A DNA stretch of 64,000 nt, taken from the NCBI GenBank assembly GCA_015680685.1, contig MNCI01020897.1:49744-113743 (forward strand), in the 5' to 3' direction. Below, piece after piece: positions 1 to 10,379 of this stretch; positions within the stretch are counted from its first letter, which is position 1, and each line of letters starts with the position of its first letter. Source of the DNA: Gnetum montanum. Its lineage: Eukaryota > Streptophyta > Gnetopsida > Gnetales > Gnetaceae. A program made the translations under genes and the position numbers. The notes beneath the pieces were generated by a model that was given only the letters and a program-made list of their open reading frames with translations, was not told the origin of the DNA and made no database searches.

Positions 1-2211
1 GCCTACACTGTCGAGACCTCGCACTCGGGGTGCCGTCATGCCTTTAGTTGTCACAGACATCGACTCTCCGATCCCTTCCGGCGGATCCTGCCCACGGGTA
101 GTGCTAAGGATGTGGGCAATCCAAGGTTTGGATAGTTGGTCTCGGTCTTGCTGTACCCAGATCCCATTCCTTTGAACGACCAGATACTCAGCAAACTATC
201 GGAGGACGACTATGAAAAAGGCATGGTGAACGTTGAAGCGAGACTCAAGCTTCTCGCGAAGCTTGACGATTTCGCTGCGCAAACCCTTGGCAAGATGGCT
301 CCCCCAATCAAATCGGGCTCCCTCCTCCAGAACCTCTCGCATAATACACATCTGTTCTACTGAAAAGAACTTCGCCTACGAGAGGGTTTTGGGAAAGGTA
401 CGGGCCCGAAAAAGGGGATAAAGCGTTTTGGCGGTCCTCAGCTCGAATTGCTCACAAGGAAACCCCTTGGTCTACTTAGGGATTCTTGCCCACTCCTGCA
501 GAAACTCCTCCACTCTGACGCTCCTCTTGGTCTTCACTTTTACGGGATGGCCGCTGGAGGGGACGCCAAACAGGTCCGAGAAGGGCTGAGCATTGATATC
601 AAAGTTTACANTGCCAAACAGGTCCGAGAAGGGCTGAGCATTGATATCAAAGTTTACACACACGTTATGCACGTGCGTGCTGAAACGATCCACCTTCTCA
701 CTAAAGGAGTTGACCAGGCCTATCATCTTGCTGGCGGGGACATCAGGGGTTGTAGCCAAAAATAGGTGCATTAGCCCTGCGGCTTGGATCTTGGTGACCA
801 CTGCAACTGCGGCCGCCGAGTGGCCAAGCCAACACTGTGCCTCCTTAATGTCCCCGTAACGAAAGAGGACATCCCTCGCCTCGCGGCCGGAAATCGTAAG
901 GGTAATCTCTCGGGATTCCCTGACTGCAAGCCAAAAATGCAAGACAAAACTGAAACATTATCGCAGTATTCATAACTCACAACTATGCAAGTAACATTAA
1001 AGCACGCGGCAACCTTACCGGGGCCAAACAGCAACGGGAATTGTGGGAGTTCCCTCTCCACGTCCTCGACGCTGAGGGGTGGATCCAGGGTCCATTCCTC
1101 ATGCAGCCACCCGAGTTCCTGGCAATTCTTGAAAGACTGCTCATAACAGGTGTGATACTCATGCATCTCGTGGTCGATTTGCCCGATAACACCGACACGA
1201 ACGTTGTTAGTCGCGGTAAACGCCATTATTGCTGTTTCGGCCCAGGGCAGCATATCGCCATCGCCGATTAACTTGTTGTCGCGTATGAAAAACCTGTACC
1301 ATACAGCGTAAGCTTAATTTACACTCTACATCTAGACTTTTCTTACCCCCTTTTACATCAGCCAGATTTGCTTACCTGCCTGCGTAGTAGACTGTGCCTT
1401 GTGGGTTCTGGAAGTACGTTGACACATGGAGAGCCACGAACAACTTGTTGTATGCGTGATAACAGTTGAAACGGGCCATATCCCAGATCCAGTGTAAGCT
1501 CCTTAGACCCCGGGAGCTGAGCACTTGGTCCTCGGGATGGCCTATCTCAATGGCTCCATCTGTCAGGTAAGCCAGAATCCCCTGTGAAGACCCCGGCAAT
1601 AGGTGCTCCAAAATGGCACCAGCAACATCTCCGAATACATTGGACCAGATAATGATGCTGAAGTTGCGCAGTAAAAACTGCAGGAATTCCAGCGCCCCCT
1701 TTCTGAACCAAATGGCCTTCCCCTGCACTCTTGTGTGCGGGGGCGGAACATTTGGGACGATAGGGTTTACCCAGCATAAAACCCCAATGATGTCCAGCAT
1801 AATCAGGATGGGCTTTAGCGTGATGCTGTAGGGAAAAGCCAAGACTCATTAACACCGACATCTACATTTGCACAACTAACACAGAACTCGTAAAACACAA
1901 CCAGGCCGAAATTGTCCAAACCCTTGCAACAACGCAAGGTTTGTCCCTGACAACAGCGAAGAACGCAACCTCACCAAAGCCCTCGCATTAACCCGAGGTC
2001 CGTAATTTTGACATTCGCATTCACGCAAAAGACATTCAAGAAAAAAAAAATAGACATATAGAACAAGCATAAGCACGAGAAGAATGGCCTACTGGTTAAA
2101 AGGCGTCGGGTCGCAAACATCGATCAGCGCCTGTGAGACACGGTTCAAATTTGCCTGCACTTCGTCAATTTTAGCCAGTTTTGCATTCTTCTTCTTCACC
2201 TTCGGTGCCAT
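1..2211 (-). pseudogene. Antisense intron-nested accessory gene, copy A (exons 1-4, 3' end outside window)
   Basis: Predicted exons on the minus strand are 2211-2093, 1825-1376, 1271-1019 and 923-1 (continuing out of the window). Donors include GTAAGC after exon 2 and GTAAGG after exon 3; acceptors include CTACAG and TTGCAG. Exon 1 encodes a Lys-rich start (MAPKVKKKNAKLAKIDEV). Exon 2 starts KPILIMLDIIGVLCW and continues with EFLQFLLRNFSIIIWS, resembling the N-terminal part of FCP1/HAD-like phosphatases, but the second Asp of DxD is missing. Exons 3 and 4 match no family I know. Exons 1-3 are open; exon 4 has TAG stops near 472, 376 and 196. The same exon structure recurs in copies B and D, so this is one gene family. 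Function unknown. It lies antisense just upstream of the RT exon. Confidence 0.75.
565..658. other. Assembly join: 46-bp duplication around a single N
   Basis: The 46 bp at 565-610 are repeated exactly at 613-658 with one N (611) between. Similar ~46-bp doubled overlaps around a lone N occur at 34867-34960 and 36981-37072. This is best read as unmerged contig overlap, not a biological tandem repeat. It falsely lengthens exon 4 of copy A. Confidence 0.85.
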
Positions 2212-2359
2212 CGCGATAGTTGTAGAGTTTCTTCACAGCCTACTTGCAAATCCTCACAAGGTTCCACACCCTAGCTCTCTGCTCCTCCTTTTCTTTGCTC
2301 TTCCTTGTAAATTCAGATCCAAGATAGCCAACAACCAGTTTTCATCAAAGAACCACCTA

Positions 2360-2368
2360 TTTATACGC
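2360..2368 (-). promoter_or_regulatory. TATA box for accessory gene copy A
   Basis: On the minus strand TATAAATAG lies about 150 bp upstream of the exon 1 start codon (2211). That leaves room for a transcription start about 30 bp downstream and a 5' UTR of roughly 115-120 nt. It suggests the antisense gene has its own promoter inside the retrotransposon intron. No transcript evidence is available here. Confidence 0.5.
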
Positions 2369-2463
2369 AAGGATCGTCGACTTGATATCAGATTTAAGCG
2401 AAACTTTCCTAAAACGGAATCCGAAAATCTGGTATTAATTCGGTCGATATCGCATGCTCCACT

Positions 2464-2488
2464 GTCCGAAATGACATTAAACTACCAC
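2464..2488 (+). repeat. Single copy of the Tat-associated short repeat, intron side
   Basis: GTCCGAAATGACATTAAACT is a diverged copy of the repeat unit that forms the array at 6117-6660 (GTCCGCTACGACGTAAAACT). It lies between the antisense gene promoter and the RT exon, in pol sense. Element 2 has a matching single copy at 42456-42480. Confidence 0.6.
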
Positions 2489-2611
2489 ATCTTATCGCCT
2501 CGTAATCGGGTCACATTGATTACAAGCTTTGTCCACAATATTCAGAATTTCAGTTAGCATTCCACTTTTGGCGACATCCCATCACTTATCTCCTAACCAT
2601 TTACGCGCTTG

Positions 2612-2624
2612 CCGGTTTTGCAGG
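2612..2624 (+). other. Predicted 3' splice site before the RT exon, element 1
   Basis: GGTTTTGCAG followed by G at 2624, preceded by CTTATCTCCTAACC (pyrimidine-rich with a branch-like CTAAC). The pol frame is open straight from 2624. Element 2 has a comparable acceptor at 42602. Ogre/Tat elements are known to have an intron between protease and RT. Confidence 0.55.
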
Positions 2625-5600
2625 ACAGATGGAGGATGGACGCCACAGTTTCAGCACCTTTAACTTTGACAGACCCATACGGGAACTGAATTAGACAGTT
2701 TGACTCCACATTAGTAGATGTTAACCCTCCTTTAGCAGGCGTAACCATAGCTGCATCGGAGACGTCCCCAGAATGGCCAGAATAGTCCACGCACACGCTA
2801 GACCTGGAGGTTGGAGACATAACCGAGGACCCCCTTAGTGAGGTCCATATCGTTACGCATAGGGGTGAGACCAAAACACTCAAGGTCAGTTCTTTGCTAG
2901 ACAAGAAAACACACAACGCAATAAAACAGGTCCTGCAAGACAACATTACTGTCTTTACATGGTCATATGAGGATATGCCTGGGTTAGATCCTAGATTAAT
3001 CTAGCATAACATTATCCTCGACCCACAGATCAAAGTGGTTAGGCAAAAGACACGCAAGATCAAACCAGAGATCGTGCTAGCAGTACATGATGAAATCACC
3101 AAACTATACCAGGCTGGTTTCATCCACGCAGTCGATTATTCAGACTGGGTATCTAACATTGTGGTCGTGCCAAAGAAGACTAGGAGCATACGCATATGTA
3201 TAGACTTCCGAGATTTGAACAAGGTCACAATCAAGGACAACTTCCCGTTGCCGAGTATCGACCAGCTAGTGGATACAACAGCTGGGCATGCGCTTCCGTC
3301 CTTCATGGATGGATTTTTAGGCTATAACCAGATTCGCATCAACCCAGAACATTAACTGACCACAACGTTCATGACACCCTGGGGGACATTTTGCTATACC
3401 ATGATGCCTTTTGGTATGAAGAACGTCGGAGCGACGTATCAACGGGCCATGACATACATCTTTAGCGATTACCTCCTAGGAAGGCTGAATGATTATGTAG
3501 ACGACATAGCTGTGAAGTCTTTGAAGTTGGAAGATCATTCAGAGGACCTAGAGTTAGTCCTTAAAAGATGCTCCACACACGAGCTCCGTCTTAACCCAAA
3601 GAAGTGCGTATTCGGAGTCAAAACCGGACGCATGCTAGGGTTTGTGGTATCGGAAACCTGCATACGAGTTGACCCTGATAAGGTCAAAGCCATTGTCACG
3701 TTAAAACCTCCCACAAACCTCAAGCAATTACGTGGGTTACAGGGACGCTTACAGTTCATACGCAGGTTCATTTCGAGGTTAACTGACAAATTACACCCTA
3801 TGCAACATTTGCTGAAAAGGGGGGTTAATTTTGAATGGACCGACGATTGCCAGCGTGCGTTTGATAGTTTAAAACAAGAACTGCAACATCTACCGACGGT
3901 TTTCCCGTCACAAAGGGACTTGGCTTTATTCATTTACCTCGCCACTTTGGACGTAGCAATAGCAGCGTTGCTTTGTTAGAAAAGGGATGATGGGTTAGAA
4001 ATGCCCATCTACTACCTGAGCCACGCTCTATGTGCCTACGAGACGAGATACAACGACGTTGAGCGTAATTGCTTAGCATTAGTTTTTACGCTCAAAAAAT
4101 GTAGGCATTACCTTTTTCGTAGTCAAGTTAACATCATCTGTAAAAATAACATCCTTAGGGACATTACACATAGCTTATACGAGAGCAGCAAAATCGCTCG
4201 CTGGAAGGCTATCACCGTGGAATTCAATCTGCACTATATTGGTCAATCATCCACGAAAGGCCAAGCGATAGCTGACCAGTTAATAACTTCACCAATTGAC
4301 AACCACGCAACCATAGAGCCAGAATTTCCCGATGAATATGTACATAGTCTAAGCCCTGTCTCAACAGGCCTCGAAGCAACATTGTACTTCGATGGAGCTT
4401 CAACCGCCAGAGGCGGCAGTGCGGCCACTATTCTTACGCTATTGCCTGAGGATGTGCGTCTACACGCTTATCGATTGACCTTCCCTTGTACGAACAATGT
4501 AGCAGAGTACGAGGGGCTCCTCAAGGGATTACTAACTATAGGCGAACTCGATGTTCAACACCTGGCAGTTAGGGGTGATTCGATGCTTGTCATAAATCAA
4601 ATCATTGGAGTCTACGCCTGCAAGGTGGTACATTTGCAGCCCTACTATGATCAGGCTAAAGATCTTCTGAGGTGATTTATGACCTTCGACGCCTAGCACG
4701 TCCCAGGGACTGACAACACGCTGGCCGACGCACTGGCCACTCTGGCTTTACATGTGCCGTCACACTTGTTTAACACCTGCCCTGCATTGATTACAGACTG
4801 CGCAGACCCTATCATTCAGATGGCACAAATCTCCTCTCTTACCGAGGGAAGCACACCTGAATGGTACGATCATATCAAATCTTATCTTTTACAGGGTGAA
4901 CTACCATATGCATTAACGCGTGCACAGAGAGATGCAATCCGAAAGCGGGCTAGGCACTATGTCATCATCAGAGATAGCACTCTCTGTAGACGCTCCTTTG
5001 ATGGCGTATTGCTCACCTGCATTAACGCAGACTAAGCACAGCACATAGTCAGCGAGGTTCACGAGGGACTGTGTGGTGGCCACGTAGCACCACGGGCTAT
5101 GGCCCTAAAAATCCATCGCTTAGGGTACTATTGGCCACGCATGGAAAGGGATTGCTTGACGAAGGTTAAGACCTGTGACACGTGTCAATGTCATGCAAAC
5201 CTCATCCACGTGTCACCCATAGAATTGCACACGACACAGATAACATGGCCATTCCAACGATGGGGACTGGACATTATAGGTCCCATCACGCCAAAATCTT
5301 CCGCAGGGCATAGCTTCATCATTACCGCTACCGAGTATTTTACGTAGTGGGTAGAAGTTGTTCCCCTGCAGAAAATCACATCCCAACAGGTTTGCCATTT
5401 TATCTTGGATAACATAGTAACCCGATTTGGTCTCCCAATGACTATTGTGACCGACAATGGGCCACAGTTTAGTAGCACGGATACCAAATCCTTCTGTGAC
5501 AACTTAGGCATCAGGCAGTCTTTTTCCTCTCCTTATTACCCGCAGGAAAATGGTCAAGCTGAAGGATCAAACAAGATAATCATCAATTTGCTCAAGAAAA

Positions 5601-6103
5601 TGCTCGACGGCAACAAAAGGCGGTGGCATGAACAGATCCTCTACATGCTATGGGCATATCGTACTACGTGTAGGACAGCTACAGGCAGTACGCCCTATAG
5701 CCTGGTTTACGGATCTGAGGCGGTGCTACCTCTCGAATTGCAAATTCCTTCTCTGAGAATGGTCCTCTCCACCATTATAAATGAGGCTCAACACACCGAG
5801 GCTCGGATAATGGATTTGGAGTCATTTAAAGAGAAGCGGATACAGGCTCTTGAGGCAATTGAGAAATATTAGGATAAATAGAGACAAAAGCATCATCATA
5901 ATATTCAGCAGCATCTGATCAAGAAAGGAGACCTAGTTCTCAAGGCTGTGCGTGAACCAGTAGGTAAGTTCTATGCAAACTGTGAAGGCCCTTTCTTGGT
6001 GATCGACGCATACAGCAAGGGAGCGTTCAAATTGGCAGATGTCAATGGCAATGAGTTAGCAAATCTTGTAAATCATGTATACTTAAAGCGGTATTTCATC
6101 TAG
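2624..6103 (+). pseudogene. pol: Tat-lineage pol: RT, RNase H, archaeal-type RNase H, integrase (element 1)
   Basis: One frame runs from 2624 to the terminal TAG at 6101-6103 with no frameshift. In order: a linker conserved in element 2 (LDLEVGDITEDPL, about 2800-2840); reverse transcriptase with YVDD at about 3494-3505; Ty3-type RNase H (about 3800-4230); a second RNase H starting LYFDGAS (about 4380-4640) with FPCTNNVAEYEG; integrase with an HHCC zinc finger (about 5050-5190) and DDE core (WGLDIIGP, TDNGPQF, ENGQAEG); and a C-terminal strand-rich tail ending LKRYFI. Internal stops lie at 2687, about 2786, 3002, 3353, 3977, 4673, 4694, 5033, 5345, 5870 and 5879. At eight of the nine positions where a sister copy shows the expected residue, the change is CAG, CAA or CGA to a stop by C-to-T. 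It is not functional as written. Confidence 0.93.
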
Positions 6104-6116
6104 CAACATCTACGGT

Positions 6117-6660
6117 GTCGACAGCAGGTATGAAGGTACACATCCACTATGATGTAAAACTGGCACTGCACGTCCGCTACGACGTAAAACTGGCACTAAT
6201 CGTCCGCTACGACGTAAAACTGGCATTGACCGTCCGCTATGACGTAAAACTGGCATGCCTTGCACGCGTCTGCCACGACACTAAACTAGCAAGTGGTAAC
6301 CGTCCGCTACGACGTAAAACTGGCAATGTTGTATAGGTCCGCCAAGATGAAAAACTGGCATCTTTTGCACGCGTCTGCCATGACGCTAAACTGGCACAGG
6401 TGAGTAGCCGTCTGCTGAGACATAAAATCAACACAGATCTATCCCTGGGTCACGACATGAAACTGACATCCATAGCACGGTCTTCTAAGACCATAAACTA
6501 GCCTGGCCACCGTCCGCTACGACGTAAAACTGGCACTAATCGTCCGCTACGACGTAAAACTAGCACCTCTCGGTCTACCTGGACTTTAAACTGGAACCAT
6601 GGTCTGCTGGGACTTAAAACTAGTAACGACAGTCTACTAGGACTTAAAACTAGAACTCAT
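6117..6660 (+). repeat. Array of Tat-associated short repeats in the 3' UTR (element 1)
   Basis: Roughly 15 degenerate copies of a ~24-30 bp unit with core GTCCGCTACGACGTAAAACT followed by GGCA. The four units at 6170-6260 and 6300-6330 are the most regular; others vary in spacing (up to ~45 bp). It starts immediately after the pol stop. The units always point in pol sense, as in elements 2, 3 and 4. Confidence 0.85.
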
Positions 6661-7713
6661 GCAAATCAAGCGAGCGCGATCATCTCCGTACAACTGCACA
6701 GCCAACGGGGTGGGATGCTGAGACAGTTCCGGTGTCACCACCCCACCGGCATCTTACTGATTCCTTGGATAAGCAAAGAGGCATCTTACTGATCCCTCGG
6801 AGATGCCGCCACCGCGCCCGCCGTAGTGGTAGCACCTTTGGAAGTTTAGCCTCGTTAGTTGGGGCCCCAACGAAATCCTCGTTGGCAACGGCCTCGGGAG
6901 TCTCTGCCAATCATCGCTATCAGACGTCGGCCTCGTAGATTCATCTGGCCGATTCCTAGTGCCACCAGTGAGCTGCACTGCGTCTGATGCCTTTTGGCGA
7001 AGATATGCAGCGCCGAATCATCAGGATTGGCGGCTCCGCCCAAGTGCTCCGGCTCTTTCTTTGTAGTCCATTGGCTCTAGTTAACATTAGATAGTATTGG
7101 TTTCGAGAGCCTCACCTTTTGTTCATAAGCAATGGCATCCTCTATTTTCTTTTGTGGTTGTAGGCTGCTTACCTTGGAGGATGTCCTTCAAAGGTGCGTC
7201 CATCTGAGCGGTGAAGTACAACAGCGTGTTGAAATGGCTACTGAGGTTTGCCCGACCACTCAGCTTTGTACATCTATACCCGACACACTTCTACCCTTAA
7301 CTCTTGTTTCCTTCTTCCCCACCACCCAGTTCCCATACGCAACATCCACATACACAAGTCTTCGTTTTCCGCACTCACGCTAGCAGAGATATCGCAGAAA
7401 GTGATGCGAAACGCTCCTTTTGCATGCATTCCTACTACCATTTGTAACAGAGACATCTCAGATTGACGCGCTACGCTCGTCTGAAAGCATTCCTGTTGAC
7501 ATGAATAAACACACAATTTGCATCCTCCCCGAACTTGTTTCCAGTTACACCCTTTCTCTCCTATACCTGCCAGTCTTCCTCTTTCCTGTGGACAGAGCAA
7601 CACCTGAGTAGTCATGGATGAACGTTGTTCTTTCTTCTACCAATCTGGTGTTTCGCATTCTTTGTCGACGTTTTTCGGGTAAGCCCTCTAACGGTCAACA
7701 AAGAGGGGCCATT
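6661..7713 (+). other. Element 1 3' untranslated region and polypurine tract
   Basis: No coding region is supported. The sequence is matched on the minus strand by 25239-26289 of element 4, so it is part of the element. It ends with the purine tract AAAGAGGGG (7701-7709) directly before the LTR start TGAAACACC at 7714; element 2 has a matching tract (47581-47590) before its LTR. Confidence 0.8.
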
Positions 7714-7920
7714 GAAACACCGTGAAAATTACGAGTCGGCCTCAGGCGAAGATTCGTAATTCGAGGGAGAACGCGCCTCAAATTTGTTCAAGGACAAGTT
7801 TACGTTCTATCACGCACGGCAACGTAATGAGCGTAATAAGCTCCAAGACAGTTGAAGGCAGAGTCCAGATAAGCACGACAGGTTGGGACTTTTGCTTGCA
7901 GCGCAGAAATAACTGATCTT

Positions 7921-8240
7921 TACGCTCGTTACGCGGCGGTGCGTACCAGTGCGTGGGTCATAATTCAAGTTGCACGCTCGTTATGCTTCATCACGCGCAG
8001 CTGTGTAGTGAGCGTAAGTTATGCATTATTTACGCTTCATCATGCGTAGTTGCGTAATGAGCGTAAGTTATACCTTGTTTACATTTCACCACGCGCAGCT
8101 GCGTAGTGAGCGTATGTTACATTTACGCTTTTTCACGCACAGTTGCGTAGTGAGCATAAAACAATCTTGAGCTCATTGTTTTTACACCAGATTACGCTCA
8201 TACACGCAACACAACGCGAATGAGTGTAATACAGCCTAAA
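7921..8240 (+). repeat. Array of ACGC/GCGT imperfect palindromes in LTR U3
   Basis: Four to five units of about 60-70 bp, each an imperfect inverted repeat of the kind TTACGCTTCATCA ... TGAGCGTAA around a GCGCAGCTGCG-like centre. They lie 170-490 bp upstream of the TATA box at 8408. Position suggests a transcriptional control region; hairpin potential is also plausible. The reverse-oriented LTR shares it (24545-24830). Confidence 0.7.
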
Positions 8241-8407
8241 TGCAGCCGAGACACGCTTAACATGTACCTTCTCCTCACACACACAACACGCAAACGAGCG
8301 TGTTGTGCGTAGTCACAGTCTGACTTAAAATAATCACGTCAACAGGACCCGCAACATTTGGGCCCACATCATCAAGGTTGCACCTTTTTCACGGAAGCGT
8401 CGCAGCC

Positions 8408-8417
8408 TATAAATACC
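8408..8417 (+). promoter_or_regulatory. LTR TATA box (element 1)
   Basis: TATAAATACC, the same decamer core as in the LTRs of element 2 (30925 and 51782) and element 4 (reverse strand, 24444-24453). It marks the likely U3/R boundary region and start of the retrotransposon transcript. Confidence 0.7.
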
Positions 8418-9283
8418 CTAGTTGACAAAGATACAGGGGTCAGAAGGGTGAGGAGTTGACTGGTTGGCAAGTTGGCAAATCAGAGAAACAGAGGCATTTT
8501 CTGAGCACCAGAGCATTTATCACTTTGGTTGGCAGCAGATAAAAAGGGCAAGAGCATTTTCTGAGCAAGGAAACACTTATCTCCTTGAGTAGAGAAACAA
8601 AGAGCAACCTTTTGGTAACTGCTGACAACACCATCCTTCAGCAGGAACAGAGTGAGGTATGACTGAGCCTCAACAACAGGAGAGATCGCTGCCCTGAGCA
8701 GAGCCTACCCAAAGCAAAGAAGCAGAATGGGGATCGCGGAGTTGTCTCACCCAGTTAGTAGGTTCTATCTATTAGAAACAGTTGATCAGCAAACTTCAGA
8801 GCTTGACCATCCTTGCACCTGAGCTTTGGCCTACGAGGTAGATCGGACTTCTGTCTAGGCAGTTTCCTTGTTGTTTTTTGCTCGTTTTGTATCAAGTTGT
8901 TGGGGGTCTCTCCCATTGTAACGTGATATACATTCATACATTCTGTCTGGGATCGGTACATAGATCTTTGACAATTACGTGTTTCTCTCCTGATTAGCAT
9001 TTCTTCGGCGTTTTTTGACGTTATCACCATAGCGATCCATCTACGTCGTTTTCCTCCCATTTCATGATCTCTCGAATCAAATCGCAGCACACAAAGATTC
9101 GTAATCATCATCATTTTACTGACCTGTAAGTCCCTGTCTGATCGACAAGACCATTCAGGGCACTACGGATTCGCTTTTTCCAGCATCGCCCTCGCATGGA
9201 TCCGTGGTCAAAACTGTGTACACGGAGTCTCGATCAGTATTTTCTAGCTGCCGACGTTTTCTGTCGTTACAGGAAACACTTAC

Positions 9284-10358
9284 CCGCATGCATAATACAC
9301 AATGCTAGGTGGATTCTGAAAATAGGTCGTGATATGATGAGCCATGAATAGAGTATTATAGGCGTGATAATAATCAAACCTGGGTATATCGCAAATCCAG
9401 GACAAACACCTCAAACCCTTGGCACTCTGGTCATGGTCTTGCAACCACACAATTTCGATTGAGATATCCACTAGAAATGCTAAGATGCTATGCATTGATC
9501 CAACTAGTAGCATCTCAAGAATGATGAAGGTTGTCTCAGCCGGTAAATGCTACCAGATAATTATGCTGAAATTACGCAACAAAAACTATAAAAACTCTCG
9601 TGTGCCTCATCAGAACCAAACCTCTTCCTCATTTACATAAGTATGAGGAGGAGGAACATGGGCCACGAGGACATGTAAACAGCACAGAACACCCACAATG
9701 TCCAAGATGATCAGGATAGGCTTTGGCATAATCCTTTACAATAAAATGCATTACCATTATACAAATGACTTAGACATAAAAATTCATTACACAACATTAG
9801 GGTTCTCATTGCCTCTACTCCTAGAAAATTAAATGTTATGATAGAAATGCATGGCCAAAACTGCCCAAATCCTTGCAATGGTGCAAGGCCTATCTCTAAC
9901 AACGACGATGAAGGTAACACTGCATATTATCCCAGCATAACATGCAACCACTATGGGCGAGACAACAGAATCCTATTTACACAACAAAAGGGTACAATAC
10001 TTGGACCCTCTAGTTATATATTATATTTGCACAGTATTACCCAACATTACCCAAACCCTTGCGACAGTACAAGGTTCATCTCCGACAGCGGCAATAAGGA
10101 TAATATCACAAACTATGATAGCTTAACCCACGCAAATAAATATTAATGTCTGACATAATATACATCTTTGAAATAGATACAAATGTGATGCCATAACAAT
10201 GAAAATAACAATCATGTAGGAGGGTGAAAGGTGACTTACCGGGTGAGTGGAGTAACCTTCCGAGTTTCGATCCTAGCCTTTGAAACCCGCTACAAAATCT
10301 CCTACACTTCATCAATCTTTGCCAATTTGGCATGTTTTCCTTTGATCTTTGGCACCAT
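9284..10358 (-). pseudogene. Accessory gene copy D (exons 1 and 2 only)
   Basis: Exon 1 is 10358-10240 (119 bp, the same length as copy A) starting MVPKIKGKHAKLAKIDEV and ending at a GTAAGT donor. Exon 2 is 9733-9284 (450 bp, the same length as copies A and B) with KPILIILDIVGVLCC and the C-terminal YYHAYNTLFMAHH, followed by a GTAAGT donor. In-frame stops are present in both exons, so it is a pseudogene. Exons 3-8 are absent because the element 1 LTR ends 12 bp beyond the donor. The 359-bp tandem array begins right upstream of its start. The Asp-x-Asp motif is again DIxG rather than DxD. Confidence 0.78.
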
Positions 10359-10379
10359 AATTTTTCCTTTCTAAGGTTT

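Larger units (their letters stand above)
1..9271 (+). mobile_element. Tat/Ogre-lineage Ty3/gypsy retrotransposon, element 1 (5' part outside window)
   Basis: The visible part runs from inside the predicted protease-RT intron (with an antisense gene) through RT-RNase H-aRNase H-integrase, a repeat-rich 3' UTR, a polypurine tract and a 1558-bp 3' LTR ending in TTACA. Two RNase H domains before integrase mark the Tat lineage. CpG content is visibly higher than in elements 2 and 3, and pol has no frameshift over about 3.4 kb, so this looks like the youngest Tat copy here. Its LTR is the same family as the one at 23628-25238 on the opposite strand. Gag, protease and the 5' LTR would lie left of the window. 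Confidence 0.88.
7714..9271 (+). repeat. 3' LTR of element 1
   Basis: Starts TGAAACACC after a polypurine tract and ends GTCGTTACA (TG...CA rule). The 1558-bp unit is repeated in reverse complement at 23628-25238. It contains a U3 palindrome array (7921-8240) and a TATA box (8408). Small open frames inside it, on either strand, are unsupported. Confidence 0.88.

Noticed and set aside
472-765. Plus-strand frames over 448-859
   Set aside because: Shadows of accessory gene exon 4 on the minus strand, which has homologues in copies B and C.
3535-3933. 132-codon minus-strand frame inside RT
   Set aside because: Overlaps clear RT-coding sequence on the plus strand; the same antisense shadow appears in elements 2 and 4 because RT codon usage leaves it open.
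6117-6660. Direct repeats with short spacers, superficially CRISPR-like
   Set aside because: Plant retrotransposon context, no cas genes, units themselves degenerate and spacers not unique; it is a 3' UTR repeat array.
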